Source of the DNA: Marinilabiliaceae bacterium ANBcel2
GTDB lineage: Bacteria > Bacteroidota > Bacteroidia > Bacteroidales > Marinilabiliaceae
Assembly (NCBI GenBank): GCA_029688995.1
Contig: JARULA010000001.1
Coordinates: 620,001-684,000 of the forward strand
DNA length: 64,000 bases
Direction of reading: 5' to 3'
Shown here piece by piece: positions 1-9,900 of this stretch (position 1 is the stretch's first letter; every line of letters starts with the position of its first letter). The position numbers were made by a program, and so were the translations under genes. The notes below the pieces were generated by a model that had not been told where the DNA came from, searched no databases, and worked only from the letters and a program-made list of their open reading frames with translations.

Positions 1-100
1 GTGTTTCAAAAGCATCAAAAGTAGAATGAAACTTCTCAAACTTACCTCCTTTTGAAACATGCGGCTTAATTGTATCCAGTAATTTTCTTAATGCCTTCAT
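1..100 (-). CDS. nqrB: Na+-translocating NADH:quinone reductase subunit B (NqrB), N-terminal fragment
   Basis: Only the first 33 codons lie in the window; the gene runs off the left edge. The translation starts MKALRKLLDTIKPHV and continues with the KGGKFEKF stretch, which matches the conserved cytoplasmic N-terminus of NqrB, the membrane subunit that carries a covalent FMN and riboflavin and takes part in Na+ translocation. It follows nqrA on the same strand, the order expected in an nqrABCDEF operon. The gap to nqrA is 171 bp, long for this operon, and no Shine-Dalgarno sequence is visible. Identity rests on a short stretch plus the neighbour, but both agree. Confidence 0.85.
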   Translation of the reverse strand, partial: MKALRKLLDTIKPHVSKGGKFEKFHSTFDAFET

Positions 101-188
101 TTGAAAATAATTTGTTTAAGTAATTGGCCAAATAGAACTTGCACGAGAAACTATTTTAATTTTAAAAATCTTCTTGTGTAAATCGAAG

Positions 189-240
189 ATTAATAAGGGT
201 TACTTTTGTACTCATGCCAGTTTCGTTTGTACTTATTAAT
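189..240. repeat. Inverted repeat in the nqrA-nqrB gap
   Basis: A perfect 9-bp inverted repeat (ATTAATAAG at 189-197, CTTATTAAT at 232-240) flanks a 34-nt loop that holds two further copies of GTAC. It lies between the nqrA stop and the nqrB start. It could be an mRNA stem that stabilises or separates the two messages. There is no clear T-tract to make it a terminator. Confidence 0.35.
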
Positions 241-271
241 TTTTATATTGTTTACAAAACCGATGGGATAT

Positions 272-1621
272 TTACGATAACTCTTTTATCATAAGTTCGA
301 TCCCTCTTCTTAAGATCTTTTGAATTTCAAGCTTTGAGGTACAAACAAACTCGCAAAGGGCAAGATCTTCTTCGGTAACCTCATATATCCCAAGTTGCTC
401 CATTTTATCAATATCCTCAACCAATATCGCCTTTATCAAAAATTCCGGCAAAATATCCATGGGAAGAACCTTATCATACTCTCCCGAAACAACAAGAGCC
501 CTTTCACCTCCATGCATATTGGCATTTAAACGATACTCTTTACCCGGGAAAAGCCAGCTGAAAAAAGTGCGTGAAACACTAAATTTATCGAAGCCCGGTT
601 TAAGCCATCCCATAAACTCATACTCATCTCCTTCAGGAATAACAGTAACCTGAGAGTGATAAAACCCAACAAATCCATCAGACTCAATATGATCACCTGT
701 TAAAACATTCCCACTTATAACACGCAAATTGGTATCACTATTGAGGTTATCCTTTAGCATCTCTGAAACCGAAGCTCCAAGTCGATAACGCAGATAACTT
801 CTCGTTTTAACTTCAGAACCTGTTAAAGCAATTACCCTGCTAAAATCATGTTTACCCTGCGTAAAAAGCGCACCTATAGAGAGTACCTCCTGAGGTTGAA
901 CAACCCAGATAACTTCACCTTTATTGATTGGCATAATATGATGGATTTGAATACCAACATTTCCGGCAGGATGAGGTCCTTTAAATTTATGGGTTTTAAC
1001 ACCTTTAACATTATTGTAGATTTTAGAGGCCGTTTCACTGTTTGTTCCAATATGAATCTCGGGTGATAATTTTTTTAACACCTCAATTCCATCCTTAAAA
1101 GCCTCCTCTTTTCCGGTAAGTAAGAATTCAAGATCGGGAGCTAATGGTGAAGAGTCGAATCCGGAAATAAATATTGCTTTAGGTTTATCTGCCGAATTGG
1201 CAATAACATCATAAGGTCTTTGACGAATATAGGGCCAGGCTCCACTCTCAAGCAGCCGTTCAACGACACTCTCTCTATTAAGTTCCTTAAGATTAACTGA
1301 ACCATAATCGACAAACTCATCCTTACCATCACTCTCAACAATAACCTCCAGAATGCGTCTGCGCTCTCCTCTATTAATGCTTTTTAATGTACCACTAACA
1401 GGAGAAACAAATTTTACATCAGGTTGTTTTTTATCATAAAACAGTACAGTACCGGCTTTCACGGGGGCTCCCTCCTTTAGTACCATTTTAGGTACTACTC
1501 CGTGAAAATCAATAGGCTTCACAGCAAATAACCGCGGCAGTGCAGTTTTTCCAAACACCTTTTCAGCCTTTCCGGCCAGCCGGATGTCAAGCCCTTTTTT
1601 TATTTTTATCACCTCAGACAT
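272..1621 (-). CDS. nqrA: Na+-translocating NADH:quinone reductase subunit A (NqrA)
   Basis: NqrA is the peripheral cytoplasmic subunit of the Na+-NQR respiratory complex and takes part in ubiquinone binding. The start at 1621 gives 449 residues beginning MSEVIKIKKGLDIRLAGKAE, the normal NqrA N-terminus and family length. An upstream in-frame extension exists but looks like untranslated leader. Recognisable blocks are the PKMVLKEGAPVKAGTVLFYDK stretch near residue 50, a biotinyl/lipoyl-like fold segment, and the GxNPGNxGxxI-like region GPHPAGNVGIQIHH. It is followed by nqrB. A TAnnTTTG box lies about 27 bp upstream. It is divergent from the T9SS plug gene. Confidence 0.95.
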   Translation of the reverse strand: MSEVIKIKKGLDIRLAGKAEKVFGKTALPRLFAVKPIDFHGVVPKMVLKEGAPVKAGTVLFYDKKQPDVKFVSPVSGTLKSINRGERRRILEVIVESDGKDEFVDYGSVNLKELNRESVVERLLESGAWPYIRQRPYDVIANSADKPKAIFISGFDSSPLAPDLEFLLTGKEEAFKDGIEVLKKLSPEIHIGTNSETASKIYNNVKGVKTHKFKGPHPAGNVGIQIHHIMPINKGEVIWVVQPQEVLSIGALFTQGKHDFSRVIALTGSEVKTRSYLRYRLGASVSEMLKDNLNSDTNLRVISGNVLTGDHIESDGFVGFYHSQVTVIPEGDEYEFMGWLKPGFDKFSVSRTFFSWLFPGKEYRLNANMHGGERALVVSGEYDKVLPMDILPEFLIKAILVEDIDKMEQLGIYEVTEEDLALCEFVCTSKLEIQKILRRGIELMIKELS

Positions 1622-1647
1622 ACTTGAATTATATTTGAATTTACCGA

Positions 1648-1655
1648 CAAAATTA
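1648..1655 (-). promoter_or_regulatory. Candidate -7 box for nqrA
   Basis: On the minus strand this reads TAATTTTG, an exact match to the Bacteroidota -7 consensus TAnnTTTG, about 27 nt upstream of the nqrA start. No good -33 TTG is seen. A plus-strand TATATTTG at 1630-1637 could serve the divergent T9SS plug gene, so two promoters would nearly overlap. Confidence 0.4.
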
Positions 1656-1790
1656 CATAAAATTCTAACTTTTCCATATATATTGCAGTTGGTAAACCAT
1701 TTCATTATGAGGGCAAACAGCAAACAAAAAAAAAGAAAAAATCTCCTTACCTCGTTCAAACTAATTAATTACAGAAATTTATCTTTAAAA

Positions 1791-3059
1791 ATGAAACTTA
1801 TAACGCTTCTTTTTTTTGCATTTTTTAACTTTTTGAGTCTGAGCACTACTCTGTTATATTCTCAAATAGAAGAGACTATTTCTCCATCAGTAAAAACTGT
1901 TCAGCTACATCCGGCAAATAATATAATGGGATATCCGATTATAAATATCGGAAAAAATCAAACTTTAAATCTCTCTTTTGATGAGCCGGGGTCAATGGTA
2001 AAAAACTACTATTACAGTATAGAACTATACGATAGAGAATGGAATAAATCAGGTTTAATTTATACTGATTATCTTAACGGCAGTCAGGTCAATGAAATTA
2101 GAGACTATAATTATTCATACAACACCTCGTTCGATTATATACATTATAACCTTACAATACCCAACTCACAAATTCAAATCACAAGATCGGGCAATTATGC
2201 TCTAAAAATTTTTGAAGATAATAACAGAGAAAATCCGGTTATAATAAAAAAATTTTATATAAACGAAGAGGCAGTATCGGTAAATGCAGCCATAACAAAT
2301 CCCTCATCGGGAATAGTAAGAGATTCACATCAACAAATCACTTTTGATGTTATGCATCCAACATTTACAATACACGATCCGCTCAATCAGGTAAAAGCAA
2401 CAATAATACAAAACAGGCGAAAAGATAACCGCGTGGAAAATCTAAAGCCCTATTTTGTGCGTGCCGATGAGCTCGATTTTAGATATTCAACTGAAACGCA
2501 GTTTGAAGGCGGAAATGAATTTAGATATGTTGACTTAAGAAGCACCAGATTTTTTTCTGATAAAATTGAGAATATTGAGTTTACAGATCCATTTTACCAT
2601 GTTACACTATTTCCTGAAATACCACGACAAAGTAGATCATACAGATATAAAGAGGATATTAACGGAGGCTACATTATAGATGTGCAGGAGGGTAATACCC
2701 CAGCAACAGAATCGGACTATATGTTTGTCCATTTCACCTTTAAAGCAGAAGAGCCATTTTTAAATAAAAATCTATATATTAATGGTGCTCTCACGAATTG
2801 GAAATTAAATAAAGAGTCAAAAATGGAATATAACAGTGCCAAAGGAGAGTATCAACTATCTCTTTTGCTCAAACAGGGATATTACAACTATCAATACCTG
2901 CTTAAACCAAAAGAGGGGAACAAAGGGAGCCTGCAAAAAACAGAAAACAGTTTTCAGCAGACCGAAAACGACTATTTAATAATAATTTACTATAGAGGCA
3001 GTAATGATATATGTGATAGAATTATAGCAACAAAAAGAATAAACAGCATAAAGAGATAA
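1791..3059 (+). CDS. Type IX secretion system plug protein (DUF5103 family)
   Basis: The product (422 residues from this start) begins with a signal peptide, MKLITLLFFAFF... ending near LLYSQ. It then has the DUF5103/T9SS plug architecture: an N-terminal beta-sandwich with IIxIGKNQTLNLSFDE, the D-REWNKSGLIYTDYLNG block, and a C-terminal AMPK/CBM-like sandwich with LYINGALTNWKLN. In characterised T9SS the Plug protein closes the SprA translocon pore from the periplasmic side; that role is inferred here. Earlier in-frame ATGs (for example at 1707) exist, but the signal peptide favours 1791. It fits the other T9SS genes in the window. It is not adjacent to sprA here. Confidence 0.85.
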   Translation: MKLITLLFFAFFNFLSLSTTLLYSQIEETISPSVKTVQLHPANNIMGYPIINIGKNQTLNLSFDEPGSMVKNYYYSIELYDREWNKSGLIYTDYLNGSQVNEIRDYNYSYNTSFDYIHYNLTIPNSQIQITRSGNYALKIFEDNNRENPVIIKKFYINEEAVSVNAAITNPSSGIVRDSHQQITFDVMHPTFTIHDPLNQVKATIIQNRRKDNRVENLKPYFVRADELDFRYSTETQFEGGNEFRYVDLRSTRFFSDKIENIEFTDPFYHVTLFPEIPRQSRSYRYKEDINGGYIIDVQEGNTPATESDYMFVHFTFKAEEPFLNKNLYINGALTNWKLNKESKMEYNSAKGEYQLSLLLKQGYYNYQYLLKPKEGNKGSLQKTENSFQQTENDYLIIIYYRGSNDICDRIIATKRINSIKR

Positions 3060-3088
3060 AAAAACAAGGAGGAGTAGCATAAAATAGA

Positions 3089-3096
3089 TATTTTTG
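3089..3096 (+). promoter_or_regulatory. Candidate -7 box upstream of the ftsB/divIC-like gene
   Basis: TATTTTTG followed by CAAC matches TAnnTTTG exactly and lies about 60 nt before the ATG at 3158. No convincing TTG is seen at the -33 position. Confidence 0.4.
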
Positions 3097-3157
3097 CAAC
3101 ACGTGCGAAAACAAAAGCCATTAAGTTAAGCAGATGATATAAACAAATTATATTCTA

Positions 3158-3463
3158 ATGCAAAAATCAAAATCAATAAAAGAGTTTATTCCACTGCTAA
3201 AGAATAAATATATTATTACCAGTTTAATATTTATTGTTTGGATGACTTTTTTCGATCAAAACAATATATTAGATCGCATAAGGCTTTCTCAAAGAATTAG
3301 TGATCTTAAAAATCAAAAAGAACATTACGAAAAGGAGATAGAGTTAAACAGCCAAAAAATTCAAGAGCTTGAAGGGAGCAGAGAAAAACTGGAAAAATTT
3401 GCCCGGGAACAGTACCGAATGAAAAAATCTGATGAAGAACTTTTTATAATAATTGAAAAATAG
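3158..3463 (+). CDS. FtsB/DivIC-family septum formation protein
   Basis: A 101-residue bitopic protein: a short basic cytoplasmic segment, one membrane helix (about residues 17-33, YIITSLIFIVWMTFF), then a periplasmic coiled coil (about 38-80, rich in K/E/L heptads with LEGSREKLEKFAREQYRMKK). The FAREQYRMKKSDEELFII ending is the hallmark of FtsB/DivIC proteins, which bind FtsL and FtsQ/DivIB and help activate septal peptidoglycan synthesis. The length is typical. It is followed after 14 nt by a small membrane protein, probably cotranscribed. Family assignment is strong; FtsB and DivIC cannot be told apart here. Confidence 0.85.
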   Translation: MQKSKSIKEFIPLLKNKYIITSLIFIVWMTFFDQNNILDRIRLSQRISDLKNQKEHYEKEIELNSQKIQELEGSREKLEKFAREQYRMKKSDEELFIIIEK

Positions 3464-3477
3464 AACCGCGTCAAAAA

Positions 3478-3798
3478 ATGAGTTCACAAAAAATTGTATC
3501 AACAACCTATCTTGCAGCAATGCTGCTAATATTAACAGGAGTCTTTTTAGCAACCATAGAACACGAATCGGGCAAATATCTATTCAGTATTGGATTAATA
3601 CCCTATACAGCAATAAGGGTTTACCGCTTTATAAGAAGCAGTAGTGATAATAAAAGAAAGAACTTTATTCTTTTAATTAGTAACATTATGCTCATCTTAT
3701 CTGTAGCAGCAATATTTGCAAACAAAAGCTACTGGATGATTTTAATATTAATTGCAGCTGTAATTGATCTAATAATAAGCCTCCGAAAAGATTACTAA
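3478..3798 (+). CDS. Small hypothetical membrane protein
   Basis: A 106-residue protein with four predicted membrane helices (about residues 9-26, 34-50, 62-80 and 84-101) separated by short basic loops (RFIRSSSDNKRK). No family was recognised. It starts 14 nt after the ftsB/divIC-like gene, so the two are probably cotranscribed. Its last 4 nt overlap the convergent glycosyltransferase gene. Topology suggests an inner-membrane protein; a link to cell division is only suggested by position. Confidence 0.7.
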   Translation: MSSQKIVSTTYLAAMLLILTGVFLATIEHESGKYLFSIGLIPYTAIRVYRFIRSSSDNKRKNFILLISNIMLILSVAAIFANKSYWMILILIAAVIDLIISLRKDY

Positions 3799-5090
3799 AA
3801 AAACAACCGGGGATGAAAAACTCCCCCTTTATCTAAACGCCTGTATAAATTAAGCAGCTCTTTTTCATCACCTCCAAAATTGGCCGGCAAAAGATTGTTA
3901 TCAATGAGCAATTTTTTAGAAGAGGAATATAAAGACTCTTTTGAGATAATGGTGTTGTGAACAAAATTGAGATACTTTACAACTTTAAAATAGTTGAACA
4001 ACTCATAAAATCTCTTTTGAAAAACAGATAATGAAGAGCATTGAGTTTTAAGCTCTTTAATATTATTTAATAAGCTATCAAAAAGCAAAAACTCTCTAAT
4101 CAATAGGGGGCTATTCTTACACCAATCAAGAATATACTCACTATCAACATAATAGAGCTCATCCTTAACTGTCAAAAACTCTTTTAACTCAAGAAAAGCA
4201 GAAGGCGAATATGTTAATGATAAATCGACATCCCCACTAAGCGATGAGGAGATAGCTGCACCAGTTCCAAAAATAACTCGGTTAGAGGGACGCGAAGATG
4301 GACGCACAACTACATCATTGATCTCGCCAAAACCACCATAATAGATCAGTTTCTGTAAAAAATAGAAATCCTCTCCGGCCTGTTTACGAGGCATCCCGCC
4401 AATACTAACATAACTTAACGCTGTTAAAGCAATTGCAGAGCCTACCGTGTGATATGCAAAAGGAAACCGAGCAAAACTAAGTGAAGCACGTACATAACGA
4501 AGATGAAGCTCATACTTTAAAGCTGACAGATAAACATCACTATCAAACTGATCACCATCAGTATCATGCTCAAAATAGATTGAAGCACCCCTTACATCAG
4601 TTTCACTAAAACGGGAATATATATTGATAAAGTAATCTCTACTAACTGTTGAGTCAGCATCTAAAGAAACAATAACACCATTGAAATTCCCTAGATAATA
4701 AAACCGGGCAGCAGCACTATCCATACCAATTTTTCTCGCAGTTCCCGGTCCGGCTATTTTTTTTGGCAAATTATAGGCTCGTATTATTGAAACATCAATC
4801 GAGTCGGGTTTTAAAGGTATTATAGACTTTTGAATGTCTGATATGTGCTGCTCCTGCTGTATTACAACCTCCCTATTATCGGTTTCGCAACTATTAAAAA
4901 CAAGAATAATCTCAACTACAAGTTGAGGTAACCGACAATTAAAAAGAGAATTAAGTGTTGCAGATAGGTAGTCTCTTTCAAGATAAACAGGGATAACCAC
5001 AATTAATTGCGGCTCAATACCATCAGAACAGTTCTGCAGGTAGTGAGCCGCATTATGACGCTCAATATATTTTTTAAAAACTTTGCTCAT
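3795..5090 (-). CDS. Family 2 glycosyltransferase (GT-A fold)
   Basis: The 431-residue product has the GT2 opening LIVVIPVYLERDYLSATLNSL near residue 35 and a metal/nucleotide-binding SLDADSTV motif near residue 145, then a GEDFYFLQKL segment typical of the ED-containing acceptor/catalytic loop. No membrane helices are evident, so a cytoplasmic or membrane-associated enzyme that transfers sugar from an NDP-sugar is likely; the acceptor is unknown. The ATG at 5090 was chosen; the in-frame alternative 18 nt upstream is a TTG. It lies 43 nt downstream of the OmpH-like gene on the same strand and may be cotranscribed with it. Its 3' end overlaps a convergent gene by 4 nt. Confidence 0.85.
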   Translation of the reverse strand: MSKVFKKYIERHNAAHYLQNCSDGIEPQLIVVIPVYLERDYLSATLNSLFNCRLPQLVVEIILVFNSCETDNREVVIQQEQHISDIQKSIIPLKPDSIDVSIIRAYNLPKKIAGPGTARKIGMDSAAARFYYLGNFNGVIVSLDADSTVSRDYFINIYSRFSETDVRGASIYFEHDTDGDQFDSDVYLSALKYELHLRYVRASLSFARFPFAYHTVGSAIALTALSYVSIGGMPRKQAGEDFYFLQKLIYYGGFGEINDVVVRPSSRPSNRVIFGTGAAISSSLSGDVDLSLTYSPSAFLELKEFLTVKDELYYVDSEYILDWCKNSPLLIREFLLFDSLLNNIKELKTQCSSLSVFQKRFYELFNYFKVVKYLNFVHNTIISKESLYSSSKKLLIDNNLLPANFGGDEKELLNLYRRLDKGGVFHPRLFF

Positions 5091-5133
5091 CAATGAGATA
5101 ATGGACAAAAAGCCACATCAAAAACACCCTCTA

Positions 5134-5742
5134 TCAATTATTTAAAGAGTCATCATATCTGCGATTTAAACGGGTAACAACTTCAGAGGTAATATCCAGT
5201 TCAGGTTCCCCGTAAAGAACATTATCCCCGTGTGATGTATTGCTCAATACCAATCGATACGCCTTCTCTTTACAATAGATATCCAAAAACTGAGTAATAG
5301 TATCCTTAAGCTCCATATTCATACGCTCCTGCTGCTCCCTAAGTTCATTGGAGAGTCGCATATTAAGATCCTGCAACTCCTGCTCCTGATCTCTCAACCG
5401 CCTCTCTTCATTTTGGGCACGTTCCAGCGATAAAAACGCATCATTTTGAACTTTGCGTTGAAATTCCATCATATCCTGCTGAAAAACCCTGGCTCTCTCA
5501 TTAAAATCAGCAATAGAAGCCTCTTCCTTTCTTATAAGCTCCTCACTCAAGAGTCTGGCATACTCATAATTAATCATTAATGAGTCAATGTTTACATAGA
5601 CAATAGCCTGACCTATAGCTCCCTCTTCAGGAACTTCAAAATCCTCTTGGGAGCTCTTACTTTTATCAACCAAAACAATATAAAACAGTGCTGCTACTGC
5701 AATTATAAGAACAGCATTAATAATTAATGATACATTCTTCAT
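5134..5742 (-). CDS. OmpH/Skp-family periplasmic chaperone-like protein
   Basis: The 202-residue protein has an N-terminal hydrophobic segment (about 5-25) that is a signal anchor or uncleaved signal peptide. A core begins IVYVNIDSLMINYEYARLLSEEL and continues into a long, highly charged coiled coil (about 75-150, rich in E/R/Q). This is the OmpH (Skp) pattern: trimeric periplasmic chaperones that escort outer-membrane proteins past the inner membrane. The short C-terminal region returns to the body domain (YRLVLSNTS). It lies between porP/sprF and a glycosyltransferase gene, all on the minus strand. A TAnnTTTG box just upstream suggests its own promoter. Confidence 0.85.
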   Translation of the reverse strand: MKNVSLIINAVLIIAVAALFYIVLVDKSKSSQEDFEVPEEGAIGQAIVYVNIDSLMINYEYARLLSEELIRKEEASIADFNERARVFQQDMMEFQRKVQNDAFLSLERAQNEERRLRDQEQELQDLNMRLSNELREQQERMNMELKDTITQFLDIYCKEKAYRLVLSNTSHGDNVLYGEPELDITSEVVTRLNRRYDDSLNN

Positions 5743-5782
5743 TTTTATAGCCTTGTTAGTTATTATGCCTTTATTTGTACAA

Positions 5783-5817
5783 CAAATATAACTTTATAAC
5801 AAAGACTATAAAACAAA
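5783..5817 (-). promoter_or_regulatory. Candidate promoter for the OmpH-like gene
   Basis: Minus strand: TATATTTG (5790 to 5783) with a TTTG at 5817-5814. The spacer is 23 bp, at the long end for Bacteroidota. The predicted leader is about 35 nt. Confidence 0.4.
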
Positions 5818-5884
5818 ATCTATTCAATTTTTAAACGAGAGTTAACTTTTTATTACATCAACACAGAAAAACAGACACACAAAG

Positions 5885-6931
5885 CTAAAAAATAGTACGC
5901 CGCCTCTCGGGCCTTCTCTCCCTATCTCCTAATCCATGAGCCGGATGAGTACAGGGAATTGGACCCCTTGGAGGATTTAAAACAGGACCAATATCAAATC
6001 TATAAATTAATGAGATCTCATTACTACCACTTGTATACCCTGCCAGTCCGGATAATGTCAAATCATAACTATAAGCTATATGAAAACTTTCATAATCGAG
6101 CCCCAAGCTAAAAATAAGGGCATCATTATTGGTTAAAGATTCACTGCTTACTCCGGGAATTCCTCTGTACCAAATACCAGCTTCGATCGGACTGGTATTC
6201 CAGTATACACCAACGTCCAACTGCTGAAACCCTGCCTGGTTTCTATAAACAAAAGCCATTGTAGCACTCTGCTCATTAGTGCTTCTGGAGGCTTCCTGAT
6301 AAACCCACTTACCTCCTCCATAAAGCACAGTTTTAACAGGCAGCCGGGTCTCTATATCGGTAAATCCAATATCATTTTTTATAAGATTATCTACGGTAAC
6401 TCCACTCCATAAAAAATCATTATAAACCATAACCGAAGCAGTAGCATCAATATTTCTAAACTGTTCAACAGGGAAATCGGCATTTATCCACGGAAAAATC
6501 TCTCCATCAGGACCAACCTGAGAGAGACGACCGGGATCAATTTTGCGCTCTGCATACTTGAACTGTAATCCGGGACGCACTGTAATATCACGAGTAACAG
6601 CAAGTTCATACGCATAATTAATTCCAATATTTTGAGTTATGAGTTGCCCCCCTCCTTGATCATCACGCATAAAAAGCAACCCAACACCACTGTTGTAACT
6701 GCTTATATATTGATCATAAGAAAGTGCATATGTTCGAAATGATTCAGAAACCCCAGGCCACTGATCTCGATAATTGAGAATTACACGGCCACCAGGTGTA
6801 AAGCCGGCAAACGAAGGACTAAGATAGAGAGGTGATGAATAAACCTGCGAAAATTGAGCATCCTGCGCCCTTACTCTTTCTGCACAACAAAGAGATATAA
6901 TACTCAGCAATATGACAATACCCTTTTTCAA
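5885..6931 (-). CDS. PorP/SprF-family type IX secretion system membrane protein
   Basis: The 348-residue product has a signal peptide (MKKGIVILLSIISLCCA...RAQ) followed by DAQFSQVYSSPLYLSPSFAG, the diagnostic opening of PorP/SprF. The beta-strand-rich remainder ends in SLIYRFDIGPVLNPP, consistent with an outer-membrane beta-barrel. The start codon is TTG; no ATG gives a signal peptide. In Flavobacterium johnsoniae, SprF is needed to secrete SprB and is encoded next to it. Here porP/sprF begins 55 bp downstream of the giant SprB-like gene on the same strand, the same arrangement, so it is probably the dedicated partner of that protein's type B sorting domain. The last ~25 residues are unusually Arg-rich (DRERRPERRRTIF). 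Confidence 0.93.
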   Translation of the reverse strand: MKKGIVILLSIISLCCAERVRAQDAQFSQVYSSPLYLSPSFAGFTPGGRVILNYRDQWPGVSESFRTYALSYDQYISSYNSGVGLLFMRDDQGGGQLITQNIGINYAYELAVTRDITVRPGLQFKYAERKIDPGRLSQVGPDGEIFPWINADFPVEQFRNIDATASVMVYNDFLWSGVTVDNLIKNDIGFTDIETRLPVKTVLYGGGKWVYQEASRSTNEQSATMAFVYRNQAGFQQLDVGVYWNTSPIEAGIWYRGIPGVSSESLTNNDALIFSLGLDYESFHIAYSYDLTLSGLAGYTSGSNEISLIYRFDIGPVLNPPRGPIPCTHPAHGLGDRERRPERRRTIF

Positions 6932-6986
6932 AACTCTACAATTTTTATTTTACAAAACTTCACCATTAAAATAATAATACCTGCCA

Positions 6987-9900
6987 CTATCTAACTAACA
7001 TAACAGTTCCGGTCTTTCTAAATTCCCTACCATTAATATATCTTCCGCTAACCATATAAACATAAACAGCCTGAGGTGCTAAATCTCCTTCATACCTACC
7101 GTCCCAACCATTTTCTATATCATCTGTCTCAAATATTTTTTGACCCCATCTATTAAATATCTCTAACTTAAATTCATCTACATCCTTAAATGCAGGCTTA
7201 AAAACAACCACATATTCTGACGAGGGATCCACTGCCCCTTCGGCTCCACCCGGACGGGGTTTAAATGCATTAGGGAACTTAACAAATCCTTGCGGACGAG
7301 CCTCTATAAGATTCTCTACAACCAAAGTATCGACACACTCCTGCTCACTACTAACGATAAGCTCAATATCATAAATACCCTCATTCTGATATGCATGCTC
7401 GGGATTTCTTTCAACAGAGAAAGAACCATCACCAAAATTCCACTCCCAGCTAACGGCATCTGTTGAAAGATCATAAAATCTCACATTTTCTCCCGGTACA
7501 TATACAACTTCGGGGTTGACTGTAAAATCAGCAACAGGATGGCCATGAACAGTTACAGGTCGGGTATAAACACCATCCCTGCCGTCAGGTCCCGGTGCAA
7601 CCAAACGAACATCATATACTCCGGGCTCTTCAAATGTATGAACCGGATTGCGATCACCAGAGGTATTACCATCTCCAAAGTCCCATAAAAATTGAGAACC
7701 TCCCTCCGAATAGTTAGTAAATGAAACCTCTAACGGGTAACAACCTTCATCTCTATCTGTAATAAATCCAGCATCGGGGACCCTTCGATACTCAATACTA
7801 ACCTGATCGGAAACTACGCAACCATCAACATCTATCTCCCATTGAAATGTATTAATTCCTTCATACAAATTATGCACACGCGTATTAAAAAATCTCTCAT
7901 CCTCAAATTGAGCAGGACTATCCCCTACAATTTTCCAGGTAGCATCAAGATCTCCTGCATTATTAGCATTAAGTAGTGCTTCTGGCTCATACACTATTTG
8001 ATCTTCACCTGCATAAACATCGGTGTGCTTATTAATCACAACAACCTCATCCTCGGTAGAGCACTCTCCATAAGAGACTTTCCAACGGAAAATATTTTCT
8101 CCAAATCCAAGATCACGAACTACAGTATTATATTGGGAGGAGTCTTCAAATCTACCCTTTCCTTTCACAACCTCCCAGCTACCTTCTCCCGACTCAGGAT
8201 CATTAGCATTTAACACTGTATAGGTTTGACATACATCAGTCTGGTCAGAACCGGCAAAAGCCTGATCGGGAACCATATTATAAATGGAAACAACATCGCT
8301 TGTTGAACAGCTTCCTTTTGTAATGGTCCAACGGAAAACATTTTCACCAAATCCTAAATCTGTAACCTCCGTTTTAGGGTCATTTATATCGGCAAATTCA
8401 CCATATCCACTAACCCTCTCCCATCTGGCATCATCATAATAACCAGGCACATTCGCATCTAAAGTATGATAGTTTTTACAATCCTCTATATCCGGACCGG
8501 CATTGGCACGGGTTGGGGTGTTATTAATTAATTCAATATCGGCCGACTTGCTGCATCTACCCTCACTAACTGTCCAACGCAGTATATTGCGCCCATGATC
8601 AAGTGATGATATAGTAGCGCGTGGATTTTCAGTATCATCAAAATTACCTCCCCCTTCAATTATACTCCATGAACCGGTTCCATAATCAGGAGTGGCAGCT
8701 TTAAGAGAGAACTGCGATTCACAAACCTCCTCATAATCGGCACCGGCATAAGCATCAGAGGGTTCATCATTGCGAATAATAACTTCATCCTCAAGAGAGC
8801 ACATACCATCATCACTGGTAGTACGCCACACAAATATATTTTCTCCCTTTTCGAGATTTCTAACCTGGGTTTTGGCAACATCTGCCCCATCAACAAACTC
8901 AGCCGATCCGGAGCTAATCTCCCATTGTCCCGAACCGATTTCAGGCTCACTGGCATCAAGGGTTATCTCGTCACTACATACCTGATCATTGTTTCCAGCA
9001 TACGCACTACTCGGCAAATTATTAATAACAACAATATCATCATGTGTTGTACAGCCATCATGCGTTATTGTCCACCGTAACCTGTTGGTTCCTCGCCTTA
9101 AGTTAGTAACTGTTGTACCGGGATCAGAGCTATTAACAAAGTTAGCACTGCCCTCTCCCCCGGGAACCGACCATGAACCGCGGCCCGGACCAGGATTATT
9201 GGCTTCAAGTTCAGCTTCATTATCACAAACAACCCATTCATCACCACCAGCATTAGCTTCTATTGTGCTATACCTAATCTCTACATCATCATAAGCCACA
9301 CAATTCTCAGTTTCTATAGTCCACCTGAAAATATTACTACCAAACCTAAGATTATCAACTCTTGCAGCAGGATCATTTTCAGGAGAGTCGGGATAGATAT
9401 TTGAAGAGAAATCTCCACCACCGTTTCTGATAGTCCAACTTCCCTGACCAAACTCTGGAACATTTCCTTCAAGCACGATATAATCATCACATCTGTTACG
9501 ATTAGATCCGGCATCGGGAGTATCAGGACTATCATTTATAATAGTAACAGTTGCAACAGAAGTGCATTCACCATGATTAATTGTCCATGTTAAAATATTC
9601 TCACCCCTGTCAAGATTGGTTACTGTTGTATAAGGGTCGTTAGGATCCTCAAATTGAGCTGATCCTGAACCTCCTACTACACCCCACGTACCTTCACCTG
9701 GAAGCGGATTATTAGCTTCCAGTTCATATGTATCACTACAAATCAAATCATCCTCTCCGGCATAAGCGTCAATCATATCATAGTAGATAATAACCTCATC
9801 TACCGATAAACATCCATCATTATCAACAGTCCATCTAAAATGGTTAGGACCTCTTGTCAAGCCGGTTACAAAAGTATTAGGATCGGTTATATCCTCAATC

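Noticed and set aside
1622-1759. Extended N-terminus of NqrA
   Set aside because: The extra 46 codons are hydrophobic and unlike any NqrA; the family start MSEVIKIKKG is at 1621.
1584-1790. Extended N-terminus of the T9SS plug protein
   Set aside because: The upstream in-frame region overlaps the start of nqrA and would bury the signal peptide; the ATG at 1791 gives a normal signal sequence.
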